The notes under the pieces: model-generated | What the model saw: only the letters and a program-made list of their open reading frames with translations | Told to the model about the DNA's origin: nothing | Databases searched by the model: none | Shown: one piece after another, positions 11,429 to 22,876 of the stretch | Numbering within the stretch: the first letter of the stretch is position 1 | Layout: each line of letters starts with the position of its first letter | Position numbers and translations under genes: made by a program | Assembly: GCA_030848705.1 (NCBI GenBank) | Contig: CM061236.1 | Location: forward strand, 56,129,481-56,193,480 | Reading direction: 5' to 3' | DNA length: 64,000 nt | From: Heracleum sosnowskyi | Taxonomy: Eukaryota > Streptophyta > Magnoliopsida > Apiales > Apiaceae

Positions 11429-14400
11429 GTGTTTTCTGTCAATCCAGAGGCTCCCAAGAAGCCAAGATATAACCCGACTCCAATCATATCTTTCTCATAT
11501 GAGGATTATCCGTCGGGAATAATTGAAGCTCACCAGGATGCCCTTGTCATCACTGCCAAAATAGGCACAAATACGGTGAAGAAAATCCTGATTGACAATG
11601 GCAGCTATGTAGATATTCTTTACCATCACGCTTATTCACGGATGAATCTCGGGGACCGCAAATTGGAAAATGTCAATATTCCTCTGTATGGATTCACAGG
11701 AAATGAGGTCAAGGTCGTAGGCACCATTGATTTACCCGTCATGTTCGGCACATCCCCTTATCAGACTTGGCAAATGGTCAAATTCCATGTCGTTAACGCG
11801 ACGTCGAGCTATAATGCAATTCTCGGCAGAACCACGCTGACAGCCCTCAAGGCCATTACGTCAATCCCCCATCTTAAAATGAAATTCCCTACTGACTTCG
11901 GCGTAGGCGAGGTTGCGGGAGATCAGGTGGCAGCTCGGCAATGTTACTTATCTGCCGTTATTCCACGACAGAAATCCGGGGACGATTCTTCCATCAATCA
12001 GGTCGTAGAATTTGACCCAAACGACATTATTGAGATTCCAATGACCCCAACATGCGTCCCCATGGAAGACACATATGAGATTGAGATCGAATAGGGAAAT
12101 TCGGAGAAAAGATTAAAATTGGGAAAGGTCTTCAAAATCCTCCGCGCCAGGATATCATCCACCTCATACACGAATTCTCTGATATTTTTGCTTGGGATCC
12201 CACTGATATGCCGGGAATCCCAGAGATCATAGCTCGCCACTCACTCCATATTGATCCAAAAATTCGACCGGTGAAACAAAAGAAACGTGTTTTCTTGGAA
12301 GAGAATAAACATGCAATTGACGCCGAGCTGGATCGTTTACTCGCCGCTGGGTTTGTAGAACTGGTACAATTCCCCACTTGGCTCGCCAATGCGGTATTAG
12401 TGAAAAAGGGTAACGGCAAATGGCGCATGTGTGTTGACTATTCCGATCTCAACAGAGCATGTCCTAAGGACTTCTACCCTTTACCAAACATCGACCAACT
12501 GATTGACACCACAGCAGGCCACGAGCTTTTTTCATTTATGGATGCATTTTCGGGTTATAACCAAATCAAAATGGATAGCCAAGATTGGGAGAAAACCGCC
12601 TTCATTACTCATAGAGGAGTCTTCGGCTACAAAAACATGCCCTTTAGACTCATCAACGCAGGGGCGACATTCCAACAAATGATGGATACCATATTCTCCT
12701 CACAAATTGGCCGGAATATGCAAGTCTACGTCGACGACATGATTACCAAATCTCAAAAGGCCCTGGACCACGTCAACGACTTGCGGGAAACTTTCCAAAC
12801 GATTCGTCTTCATAGTATGCGACTTAATCCTACGAAATGCTCATTTGGTCTCACAACATACAAGTTCTTGGGTTTCTTAATCACACAACGAGGGATTGAG
12901 GCCGACCCCTCTCAAATCAAAGCTATCATGGACATCAAGAACCCATCCACCTTGAAAGATGTCCAGGTCTTAACAGGGTGCATTACCGCCCTAAGACGGT
13001 TTATCCCCCAGTCCTCCAAACGATGTGCCCCATTTTTTCAGGTAATAAAAGAGACATCCAAAACATCAAAAATCGATTGGAACGATAAATGCCAAGAGGC
13101 ATTGGCCGAACTCAAGAGATTTCTAACTACTCCTCCCATACTAATCAAAGCGGTTCCTCGTGAGCCATTGCGGGTTATCTCGCTGCTACTGACGTTAGTA
13201 TCACAGCTGTTCTTGTAAAGTACAGTGAAGGCATGGAATCGCCGGTGTACTACGTTAGCCATACACTTCGCGACGCTAAAACACGATACCCACAAATTGA
13301 GAAGTTGGTTTTTTCCCTCGTCATCGCAAGTCGGAAACTGCGACATTATTTCCAGGGTCGCGATATAAAAGTCATGACTAATCAACCCTTGAAGCGAATA
13401 TTGCATAAGTCAGAAATGACAGGACACCTCGCCGCATGGACGGTCGAACTAGGCCAATTCTACATCGAATACAAACCGCGAACAGCGATGAAAGCTCAAG
13501 CATTATCAGATTTCGTTGTAGAATGCCAGTTTTCCCAGGAGGAAAGCGCATCAAAGGAGATAAATCCTACTTCTTTACGTCCCTGGTCTCTTTATGTCGA
13601 CGGTTCGTCCACAACTGAGACCAGTGGCGCAGGGGTCATCCTGATTAGCCCAGAGGGCTTTCAGGTCCATCAAGCAATCAAGTTCTCATTCAAAGCTACC
13701 AACAACGAGTCGGAGTACGAGGCTCTGATAGCAGGACTCAAACTGGCAAACGAGCTGGAAGCTAGAGTTATTGATATCTTCAGCGATTCTCAGCTAGTGG
13801 TAAAACAGATCATGGGCGAATTCAAAACTCATAACGATAGGATATCATCTTACTTGGACAAAACCCACTCACTTCTGAAAAACTTCACGTCTTGGACGAT
13901 CACAAATGTGGATCGAATGGAGAATCAATGGGCCGATGCGCTATCCAAATTTGCCTCATCAAATGTATTGGTCAGCTCTCACCCTATGTACGTCAAGGAG
14001 TTGTTAATCCCGACAATCCACGAACTCACCATAAGCGAGGTCACAACATCTCCAGACTAGCGCTCGGTATTTCTAGACTACATCGTTGACAACAAGCTCC
14101 CTGATGACAAAAAAGAAGCTCGCTCAATCATGTTTAAAGCCCGCAACTATTGTGTCTTAGACTCTAAGCTTTACTGACGAGCTCTAACGGAGCCACTCCT
14201 TCGCTGCTTAGGACCCGCTGAATCCCAGCTCGCAATTCTAGAAACACACACTGGAATATGCGGATAGCACATGGGGGCAAAAACCTCGCGCTTAAAATCA
14301 TCAGGCAAGGCCTATATTGGCCCACAATGAGGAAGGATTGCGAGACTTACGTTAAAAGCTGTGTTCCTTGCCAACTTTATGGGTCTGTTAGTCATGCTCC

Positions 14401-15289
14401 CTCGCAGGCAATGACGCCAATTCTTTGCCCTTGCCCCTTTTTCTAGTGGGGAATCGACATCGTGGGTCCGCTCCCAAAAGTTAAGGGCCAGCTTCAATAT
14501 GTGGTTGTCGCCATTGATTATGCCACGAAGTGGGTTGAAGCTAAACCATTAGCGCGCATCCGGAAAAAGGAAATGATTGAATTCTTCATGGAATTTGTTG
14601 TTTTTCGCTTTGGGATCCCCAGGTCGGTCGTCACCGACAATGGCACCCAATTCGTTGGTGACAAGTTTGAAACCATGTTGTGGGACCTCAACATCAAGCA
14701 CTCTAAACCTTCGGTAGCCTATCCCCAAGCCAATGGGCAAGTGGAAGTCACAAATAGAATCATTCTCCAAGGACTAAAGAAACGACTTCAAGAGCAACCT
14801 CGCTCATGGACAGGCGAGCTCCCCAATGTATTATGGTCCTATAGAACTATACCACAAACCTCAACAGGAGAGACTCCATTCAGGTTGGCCTACGGGACAG
14901 AAGCCGTCGTGCCTCTGGAAACAAGTCTAAATTCGCCCAGAATCGGTTTCTTTAACCCGGATGCTTCGCTAGAAGGACTCAGTCTCGACAACGACCTACT
15001 GGAGGAGGTCAGAGACGAGGCCAACCTGGCTGCTGCACGTCATCAGAAAATGGTGGCCAAATATTTCAAAAAGAAGGTAAAAACAAATTTTTTTCAGGTG
15101 AATGACCTTGTCTTACGGGAATCCGCCTCATCTCAACCAACTGTTACCGGGAAATTCAAGGCACCATGGGAAGGTCCATACAAAATCTCTAGAGTCCTCC
15201 GCTCAGGCACTTACGAGCTTTCTCAACTCAACAGCGAGCCAGTAAAGAACGCATGGAATGCGATCCACTTGAAGACGTTTTTCCCATGA
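11429..15289 (+). pseudogene. Gypsy pol (protease, RT, RNase H, second RNase H, integrase), broken
   Basis: Polyprotein remnants in successive frames. The protease lies near 11590-11640 with active-site region LIDNGSYVDILY, where DNG stands in place of the common DTG/DSG. The RT domain spans about 12210-13180 with KWRMCVDYSDLN and the catalytic YVDDM. RNase H runs about 13180-13530. A second RNase H begins LYVDGSSTTETSGAGVIL near 13590. The integrase zinc finger is near 14270-14390 (HGGKN...CVPC), and the catalytic core begins WGIDIVGPLPK near 14447, with TDNGTQF and QVEVTNR further on. Frame changes occur near 12094, 13180 and 14260. In-frame stops lie near 14058, 14175 and 14444. The domain order places it in the Tat lineage. 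Confidence 0.9.
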
Positions 15290-15827
15290 GCAGCGGAAGC
15301 CTATGCGCTCACTTGCTACTACTAAGTTATTTTCAATTAAGTCTAGTCATGGACATGTTACTACTAAGTTATTGTTAACTATGTTTAAGTCAAGAATACA
15401 AATTTAGGCCATGGATAAGTCAAACTGGGAGATATCTTCTTATATGCAACTTGCTTCTTAAATAGGTTGCTGACAATACTCGTTTCATGCATTATTTCTT
15501 CACTTACCTTACGTTGCACACACAAAAGGACTTGGACAAGTGTAATGGCAAAAGTTGGCCGAGCACATCAATTACCAAACATGTTAAATTACAAGAGACC
15601 AATACATGGTTATAACCTCAAAGGGTACTACAAATGTTGTTAAAAATCCTCTAAACACCATGAATCAAAGGTTTCAAGTCAACTCAAGGACCAAAGCTGA
15701 CGAATGTTTACGGAAACAACTACCAAGAAATGTTAACATCATGGGCACCAGACAGTTCAAAAGAAACAACAGGACATTAGGACTGAACAGAATTGACAAG
15801 TACAAAGCTACGAGGCATTCCCCGCCT
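15290..15827. other. Gypsy spacer between integrase and the antisense gene
   Basis: Non-coding stretch between the two convergent coding units of the element. A short direct repeat (ATGTTACTACTAAGTTAT-like) occurs around 15310-15370. It presumably holds the 3' UTR of the antisense transcript. No gene is seen. Confidence 0.5.
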
Positions 15828-18084
15828 TCAGTTCGGCACGTCTTCCGGCCCCGCATCCTGTGCTTTCTGAGCCAAATCAGAGCATGAGTCGTCAAAAGTA
15901 TGACCGGTCATGTCTAGCCCAGCAGCGACCGCGCAAGCATAACAATGGCCATACCCGACTTCAAGGCCTTTAGCAATTTCTTCAACGCCTTTCTCCACCT
16001 CGGCCTTTAAGCCATCGATCTCCTTCGCTAGATTTGCCTTGTCACCTCAGCAACGATCAAGCTCCGACCCCACTGCCTCATTCTCTTGCTGCTTTTCTTC
16101 AAACAACTTCTTCCATCTCTCTAACTCGTCTGATAATTCCTTGATTGTCTGCGTCGCCTTGCCATTTTCCACCTTTAAATTCTCAAACTCAGCAGACAAT
16201 TCCTTAACACGCTTTTCGGCATCAGCAGCTCGTCGTTCGACAACCAATCGTTGTTCTTTCATCGTAGCCATTTCCCGCAGCGATTCAGCTCGCCACTGAC
16301 CATCCACATCAGCCCGATACTCGCGAACGATGTGCTTCATCCGGCCAGGAACTGAAACATCAAAAACGGGAGTGAGCCTCGGGTAAAGAAGCCATGACGA
16401 TATAATAGCAAAACGAAATAAACTGGAAATTAAAAAAGAGGTTTACCCGTCCTGCGTGAGTAAGACAACGATCAACAACATCATCTCGAGCACGGTCCAC
16501 ATACGAACTGAAATCTTGTGGCAGGTCGAACGCCTCAAAAACCTACCAACATGTGCTAAGTTTTAACAGAATAGTGTAACAGAGCAATATCAGAGCTCAT
16601 TATCGATAAAATAAGCAAAACATACCCGTAACGGCACGTGTGATCCCGCGGTCCAACGTTCAAAAGGCTGAATCTCAAAACGAGCTGGCTCCACGGCACT
16701 CTCGGGTTGAAGAACTGGAGGACGATTGCAATTCCGGAGCCTCGTAATAGTCAATGACTTAGCACCTCCAGGCTTTGACGAATCCTGCCCCCGTTTGGCG
16801 ACAACCCTCTCAGGACCATCATTCACCACTTCAACGCGAGACCTCTTGCGCTCGCGAGACACCAACTCGTTATTCTCGCCAAGATCCAAGCTCGTCTCCT
16901 CATTGATTTCCAATATTGGCACAGACTCTGAAGTCACATTTCTGTCGGCACCCGTTCCCAAACCACTCCCACCAGGAACGACCTCCATGTCACCTCACTG
17001 CAATTGAGAGCGAGGTTTCCTGGCAAGCAACATCAGAGCTTTATCCATCTCTTCCTTTAACCCACCGTCCAACACCTGCCGCAAAGATCGCCCAGAAACT
17101 GAAAAATAATTGCACAAACGAGAAAAGGTTAGTAGCGACATTAGCACACACAATAATAAAATGTAATCAACAATATGCAATCTTACGGTTGTGACTCCCT
17201 AAAAAAGACTCGTCCTTCAACTGCGACCAGTCGTACGGCGACCAAGATCCTAAAAAAGTTCTTAAGAAGGCGACATCATATTTACTCAAGTTATTTAAGA
17301 GGTCGATGGTGTCCTTAGGAACAGCCCGACAGGAGGGCACAAATTCGTGGTCCTTACCATACTAGAATAACCATTTACCATGCCAGCCATGGTTAGACAA
17401 CTTCACATTCACTAGGCGAACCCCAGCTCGCTTATAAAAATAAATCTGACCATGCGCGTAGTGTATGCTATAAACTGAAAAAAATAGATTCAATGAGGGC
17501 AGTCGGTTGACCTCAGCACATCGAGCTATAAAACCACTTATCTGCGCAATGGCGTTAGGGGTCATCTGAGCCACCCCACACTCAACGGCTTCGAACATGC
17601 ATAAGAAGAAGGGATGAAGGGGTAGACGTAGTCCGTAGTCAAAGTGAATTAAAGGTATACCATGCATCCCATACTCGGGCATATTCCATATCCGATCATC
17701 GAGGTTAGGGATCTCACATCGATTACCCCCTACGGATAGGTCAACCCAGTTCTTGTTCACATCCACTCGCATAGAAGGATTTGAAAAGATACTCGACATG
17801 TTAAGACTAACACTTTCACCGAATTCCATTTTTCCGGCGACGAGGGCCTCCCCAATCACCCTTTCGCGCTCCGCCACCGTACCAGGACTCAAAGGGGGAG
17901 AAGCGTGAACCTCATCTTCCTCTCCGTTTCCAGAAAAACTAAACCCAGAGTCAATTCCGACGTCGGAAATCTCTAAGTGATCCAAGTTAATAGGGGGGGG
18001 GGGGTCAAGGTTTCGATCTATCGACATGTTCCTATTTGGGTTTTGGCTAACAGTAGTTTCAGACGAACTAGAGGGAATAAACAT
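15828..18084 (-). pseudogene. Spliced antisense gene inside the gypsy element
   Basis: Coding on the strand opposite gag-pol. Predicted exons, in order of transcription, are 18084-17187, 17098-16626, 16542-16447 and 16351-15828. They are separated by three introns of about 80-95 bp with GT-AG ends (CC|GTAAGA...TTTTTCAG; CGG|GTATGT...TTGGTAG; CGG|GTAAAC...TTTCAG). The first exon has a globular part with LRLPLHPFFLCMFEAVECGV, GFIARCAEVNRLPSL and HGWHGKWLF. It resembles what I know of the putative gypsy-type transposon domain (Transposase_28 type) coded antisense in Tat elements. The last exon is a coiled coil (RVKELSAEFENLKVENG) ending in a small cysteine-containing tail. In-frame stops lie at 17362-17364, 16995-16997 and 16047-16049, and the last splice joint is one base out of phase, so this copy is dead. 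Its function is unknown. Confidence 0.7.
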
Positions 18085-18477
18085 GATTCAAATTTCTAGA
18101 GATAACACAAATCAAGATAGTTTATAAAATACGATTATCGGAAAATGACGGGAAGAGCACACACCTGAGTAAAAGAAGTTGTAGAGGTAGGGAGGATATC
18201 CTTGCAAATGTCGTGGAAAAGGAAAAGAAGAAGGCGCTCCCGGCTACTTTGGAAGTTGAAACGCCATGGCTAGATCCCGATATTCCCACAAAAAAATAAT
18301 AATAATAAACAAATATACGGCACAACAATTCTCTGTTTTATTTCCCTTTCCCCAAAGATCAAATCTCGAATTTTCGGGTATTTTTATTGAATTTATTAAA
18401 TTGACTTTCACTTATGTCATAACGAGTTTTGTCTTATGTTTCAGGCCCTAAGCAAATCTAAAGATATGGCTCTCACT

Positions 18478-18486
18478 GAGGGGGGA
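18478..18486 (+). promoter_or_regulatory. Polypurine tract of the gypsy element
   Basis: GAGGGGGGA sits four bases before the 3' LTR, as expected for the plus-strand primer of reverse transcription. Confidence 0.8.
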
Positions 18487-18490
18487 CATA

Positions 18491-18726
18491 TGTTGGGCCA
18501 AAGCCCACTTGCCAATAGGGCTTAAATAAATAGTTTGTATATATGCCCATTTGTAATAGGTCCACTTATAAATTGTTGCTATAAATACCCCCAACCACCC
18601 ACATTATAGGAGATTGGAAAAATAGATAAAGGAGAGACCCTCATGATTAATCGTTAATATATTGATTTCACTTCGTCTTAACTTAATTATTAGCGTATCG
18701 AATTATATCCGATATTACATTCATCA
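18491..18726 (+). repeat. 3' LTR of the gypsy element
   Basis: 236 bp copy of the 5' LTR, lacking about 12 bp present there after GACCCTC. It is followed by the target duplication CTTTA. Confidence 0.95.
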
Positions 18727-20125
18727 CTTTATCTCTACAATTATTTTTTTTATAATGTTTGGCAGTTTAAATATTAAATTGTTGCAGTTTGGTTGCTTAT
18801 GGCTTGAGGTTATATGTTGTAATTTTTTTTATTGTGGTTTGCGACATGTCTTCTATTTTAGATGTAAAGAATACCGGATGTAGTAATGTTTTTTTAAAAA
18901 AATATCTCCAAATTAAAACATATTAAGTCATGATTTTAACATGCGAATTTTAGGATCTTTGTATGCAGGATATAGCTGGGGAGACGGGCCGACAAGGATA
19001 AACTTTGAACAATTTATGGATCATATTTTGGTATGAGCACTTGAGGGTATGTTTTTGATTTCATCGTGAAATTATGTTTTGCTTAGTAAATGTGTTCACC
19101 TAAATTGTAGTCCCACTCCGTATTAAATGATGAGATTAGTGGAAAGAGAGAACATATGAAATGCCTTCATAGCATTAAGATAACATTGTTAATGACTTCA
19201 CCTGTCATTAACATTTTCCTTCAAATTCAATCATTTACCTTTTTCTATCTTTGACAGCTTTATCCCACTTCCCAGAATATAACGGTTTTTGACTTGCATG
19301 CTGCTCTATAATAAACCACCCACTTCTGTTAGGTTTTGGATACCTCTTTTAAATCTCACGTTCCTCTCCGCGCAATCCATGGCTACAAACAGGTTGTTGC
19401 AGCCAAATTGGTCCATTGTTATTCATGTGCTACTTATTTAGATTTTTAATGTTAACCCGCCTGGGCAGAGCAACAGGTACCCTGCCTCCATCCTGATTTT
19501 TATTATTAATTTTCAACTTCTCTCCCGGGAAGAAGCTTATATAAGGTAATTATTACCCCAATATAGTTTTCTCATATACATTCATTTAATCATCTATTTT
19601 AACCTACAAGAATGTTATTAATTGTAAAAGAAATGTGAAATCACCTAGCGTTGAGAAAAACAGGATGACGAAAGGTGAGTGCAGTAAAGAAGAATACGAT
19701 AAGCTTAGAAATTATGCAATGCACAATTTTTATATTTCTTGAGAATCTCTAGCTCAAGTATTTACAAATTCAAGGTACCCTGTAATGGTGTCAGGTCCAA
19801 TTACATGTGTTAGGTGACAGTTAAATGAGTGCTAAGCTGTGATGAGGTGCTTAATAATCATGTCTTTAGGCAATAGTGTTGTGTAGCCATGTTTCATAAA
19901 GAACAGTGTTTGTTTTCCTTCCTAAATGTAATTTTTTTAAATTTTAGGTTCGTTTTGCATGTCAACTGGTGAGCCTTCTATTCAGTAAACAGCCTAAGAA
20001 CATCATTAATCATGTGATCTGTGAAAGAAACTATTGCGATTTGGATACTACGATGGTGGAAAAAATATATGAAAACAACACATATATAGAAGATCAAAGC
20101 CGAGTTTAAGGAAAATTACATCTTG
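18727..20125. other. Host segment between gypsy and CACTA-1, one exon-like piece
   Basis: Mostly AT-rich. At 18969-19030 an acceptor (ATGCAG) and a donor (TTTTG|GTATGA) flank 62 bases that read YSWGDGPTRINFEQFMDHIL in one frame. This could be a real exon of a gene cut up by the insertions, but I cannot assign it to a family. No other gene is seen; the last bases are the TTG target site of CACTA-1. Confidence 0.35.
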
Positions 20126-20718
20126 CACTACTAGAAAAAGGTCAATAGACATCAGTTATAAACTGATGTCTGATAATTTTCCAACCGATGTCTTCGTGGG
20201 TGTAGAGAAAAGTCATACCCTTTTACATCGGTTTTCGACCGATGTCTAAAAGTATCTAAAACATCAGTTTTATGTAAGTAACCGATGTTATAAACGGTCT
20301 TAGACATCGACCATGAACTGATGTAAAAGACAAGGACTTTTCTCTACACCGACAAAGACATCTGTTGAATTTTTCTTCACATCAGTTTCTAGCTGATGTC
20401 TAAAATCTTTAACATCGGCTTTGATGTAAATAGTCCTCTTGGATATTAATTATTATTTATAAACTGATGTCTTTGATTAAACATTTTCCTGCTCTAATCA
20501 TGTATATAAGCACCAAAATATAGCAAAAACAAAAATAACCCCAAGCTATCATATATAAATAACCAAAACTTTGATTATCATTACCAAAACAATTCGAAAG
20601 ATTCCACTATAACAACGATGAAACCGAAAACATAATTCTCAAAGCTACTACATCATCAAGTGAAAATGCCATTACATTACTAGTCATTTACATGCGATCT
20701 TTTATAAACTCGAGTCTC

Positions 20719-20826
20719 CTAACGCACCACATCAAACTCCGTCCACGGGTTAGACTTTTGGCTCTTGCATATGTTTTGAACACCCATTAATTTCATATTG
20801 TGAAAGGGATTATCTAGTAAAATTTC
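20719..20826 (-). pseudogene. Captured terminal exon of unknown gene inside CACTA-1
   Basis: A clean acceptor (TTTGCAG) is followed by 35 sense codons and a stop: EILLDNPFHNMKLMGVQ, then NPWTEFDVVR and TAG. I do not recognise the family. It lies on the same strand as the MATE pieces, but I would not join it to them without evidence. Confidence 0.45.
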
Positions 20827-21299
20827 CTGCAAAGAAACAATGATAAAATCTAGTAAATGCACTTAACCAAATATAGCAAAGTTTCACTAATAAGATACTC
20901 ACCAATATATTGCGCCCATCATTTGTTATCACAGAAATGATATATGCAAAACATAAAATTGAAATACTGATGACATCAGACTAGTAAATACTGCATATAT
21001 GACATCAGACTAGTCAATACTGCATATACGAAATTTAGGATCCCAGGATCGTATTTGTTTCAAACTAGAAAAAGTGATTTGAGAATATTCAATTTTTAAA
21101 TACTGAACATGAGATTGTCTGGTATGTAACCCATATTAGTATAAGGGTTTTCATTGTTGTCCCACCAATCATACGAGACCATATTCCCTACATCACAAAT
21201 CCATCACAGTAAATTAAAACTTGTACATAGATAATCATCCCATTTGCTTAGCTTATTCTGTAATTATATTGGTAGAAGATATTATCTTGATTACCTTAG

Positions 21300-21570
21300 C
21301 ACCCATATCAAAGTAGAAACCAAGTCAGACACTATGTTCACTATTACTACTGAAAATGCTGCTGCCTTTGGATGTCCAGCTCCAAGCTCATTTCCTACTC
21401 TCACGTTGTCATATATAATCAGTTTAATTTTATTGATCATATCTCTGTATATCTAAATTAAGTGTTGTACAAATATGCTAAGGGACTTTACCTTGCTGCT
21501 GCATTAAAACCACATGGGATTGTAAATACCCATCCATTTATTGTAGTGCTGCAATTGTCACCATTCAAAC
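21300..21570 (-). pseudogene. Captured MATE efflux transporter exons inside CACTA-1
   Basis: Two minus-strand stretches match the diagnostic MATE/DETOXIFICATION core. About 21490-21552 (acceptor CAATTGCAG, donor GCAAG|GTAAAG) reads INGWVFTIPCGFNAAA. About 21300-21405 reads VRVGNELGAGHPKAAAFSVV and ends at a donor CTAAG|GTAATC. The VR-NELGAG-P-AA block is the family signature. The intron between them has lost its AG acceptor, and only a fraction of the 12-helix transporter is present, so it is a transduplicated fragment and not a gene. Confidence 0.75.
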
Positions 21571-22528
21571 ATCTCAGATAGTTTCTATAAAATCATTCAG
21601 CTTTCTTTCAACTAAAAGGGAGACAGACGCATCACGGTATTGAACAAGAGAATGAAAAACTTGATCAAACAGTAGCAGCAAAAAAGGTATGTTACCATTC
21701 AATGCACATTAAGTTAATAGATAAATTTGATTCTTCAATTTTGTTTATATACTTTAATTTCTTAATGCATCAAGGAAACATATGAAGTTTATTTTACATG
21801 GAAGATTTATGCAGCATTTAAACCTTTAAAATTCTAACAACAAAATCTCGGAGATGAAATTAATGTATTTTACTGAACATGGCGAGTAGGTAATTATTTT
21901 TAATGGATGAATTGAGGACTATCTGTCACCAACTTGATATGTTTCAGTTCTACAAGCTTTATATTGCTCTTGTTATAAATATTTTCAACCTTCTTCATGA
22001 CAGAGTGAAAATTTCTGGAGGAGGACAAACCAGCAGAAGATTAATCGATAATTAAAAAAAATTACGTAGAAGAGTAATGTAAAACTGCAGACTTGCATAT
22101 TCTTACCTGTATGCATGACTAACAGGGGGAAACATTTGGTATAAGGGGGAAGTATTAGCGGGCGATTAAATATTTTTAAAGACAACGTTTATACATCGGT
22201 TCAGATGTAATCTGATGTTGTAACAATACATAGACATCAGTTATTTTGAAACTGATGTTAATTAAGATCTTTTACATCGGTGGTCCCAACAACTGATGTT
22301 ATATGGGCGATGTCTATTGACCTTTTTCTAGTAGTGTTGCTGCAGAGTTTATGAATTAATATATTCAGTTATTGCCTTTGTAAAATGATTCACTTGCACA
22401 AGCAAATAATCTTTGCATCCCATTACATTTATGTATCCCACTGCATAAGCTGAATAAATGAGGGGGAAACTTTACTAGATGCTTTATATCTACATGCTTT
22501 GCTCATGTATGTGATGTCTACACTTCAG

Positions 22529-22640
22529 GATTACTATCAGCCATCAACTGGGCATAAGTTCAGATCTCTAAAGGAGGTAGAAAGGAACATAAATGGTAAA
22601 GTTTATACACCGAGAAAGCGTAGATCAAATATGACTTTTG
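22529..22640 (+). pseudogene. Exon remnant resembling a methyl-CpG-binding domain
   Basis: After an acceptor (ACACTTCAG) the frame reads DYYQPSTGHKFRSLKEVERN. This looks like the strand-helix part of a plant MBD domain (YY-PSTG-KFRS--EVERYL). The frame stays open to 22876 but soon loses any family likeness, so the exon end is uncertain. It may belong to a host gene split by the gypsy and CACTA insertions on its left, or be an old fragment. Confidence 0.4.
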
Positions 22641-22876
22641 TCCTTTGTAGAATTGCCATACATATCGTGCAGTTTTCCCAAAGTGTTAATATTGGTCCAT
22701 ACGGCGAGTCCAGATTGCAGTTTATAATACACCTGATAGTATTGGTAAAAGCAGTTTACTGCCTCAAAGAATGCTTTAACCATACCATTTTTTCAAAGAT
22801 TTTAATATTTTGTACAATTATGTATCGGAAATTATACTTTACATGCGTATATAATTTATTAATAAAATTTATATAA

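Larger units (their letters stand above)
9398..18726 (+). mobile_element. Ty3/gypsy LTR retrotransposon, Tat-type, full length but decayed
   Basis: A 9.3-kb element bounded by LTRs beginning TGTTGGGCC and ending ATTCATCA, flanked on both sides by the 5-bp duplication CTTTA (9393-9397 and 18727-18731). The order is gag, protease, RT, RNase H, a second (archaeal-type) RNase H, then integrase, followed by a 3-kb 3' part whose coding potential is on the opposite strand. An extra RNase H domain plus an antisense ORF is characteristic of the Tat lineage. The LTRs differ by about 11 substitutions in 236 aligned bases (mostly transitions) and a 12-bp indel, so the insertion is clearly older than the copia elements further right. 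Many frameshifts and stops make it non-autonomous. Confidence 0.95.
20126..22336. mobile_element. CACTA-1: non-autonomous CACTA transposon with captured host exons
   Basis: Perfect 28-bp terminal inverted repeats beginning CACTACTAGAAAAAGGTCAA, flanked by the 3-bp duplication TTG (20123-20125 and 22337-22339). About 14 copies of an ACATCRGTT/AACYGATGT word in both orientations crowd the first 350 bp, and several more occur in the last 170 bp. Such subterminal words bind the transposase partner in CACTA elements. There is no transposase ORF. The interior carries minus-strand pieces of a MATE transporter gene and another exon-like fragment, so this is a gene-capturing (Pack-type) element. The perfect ends suggest it moved recently. 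Confidence 0.95.
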
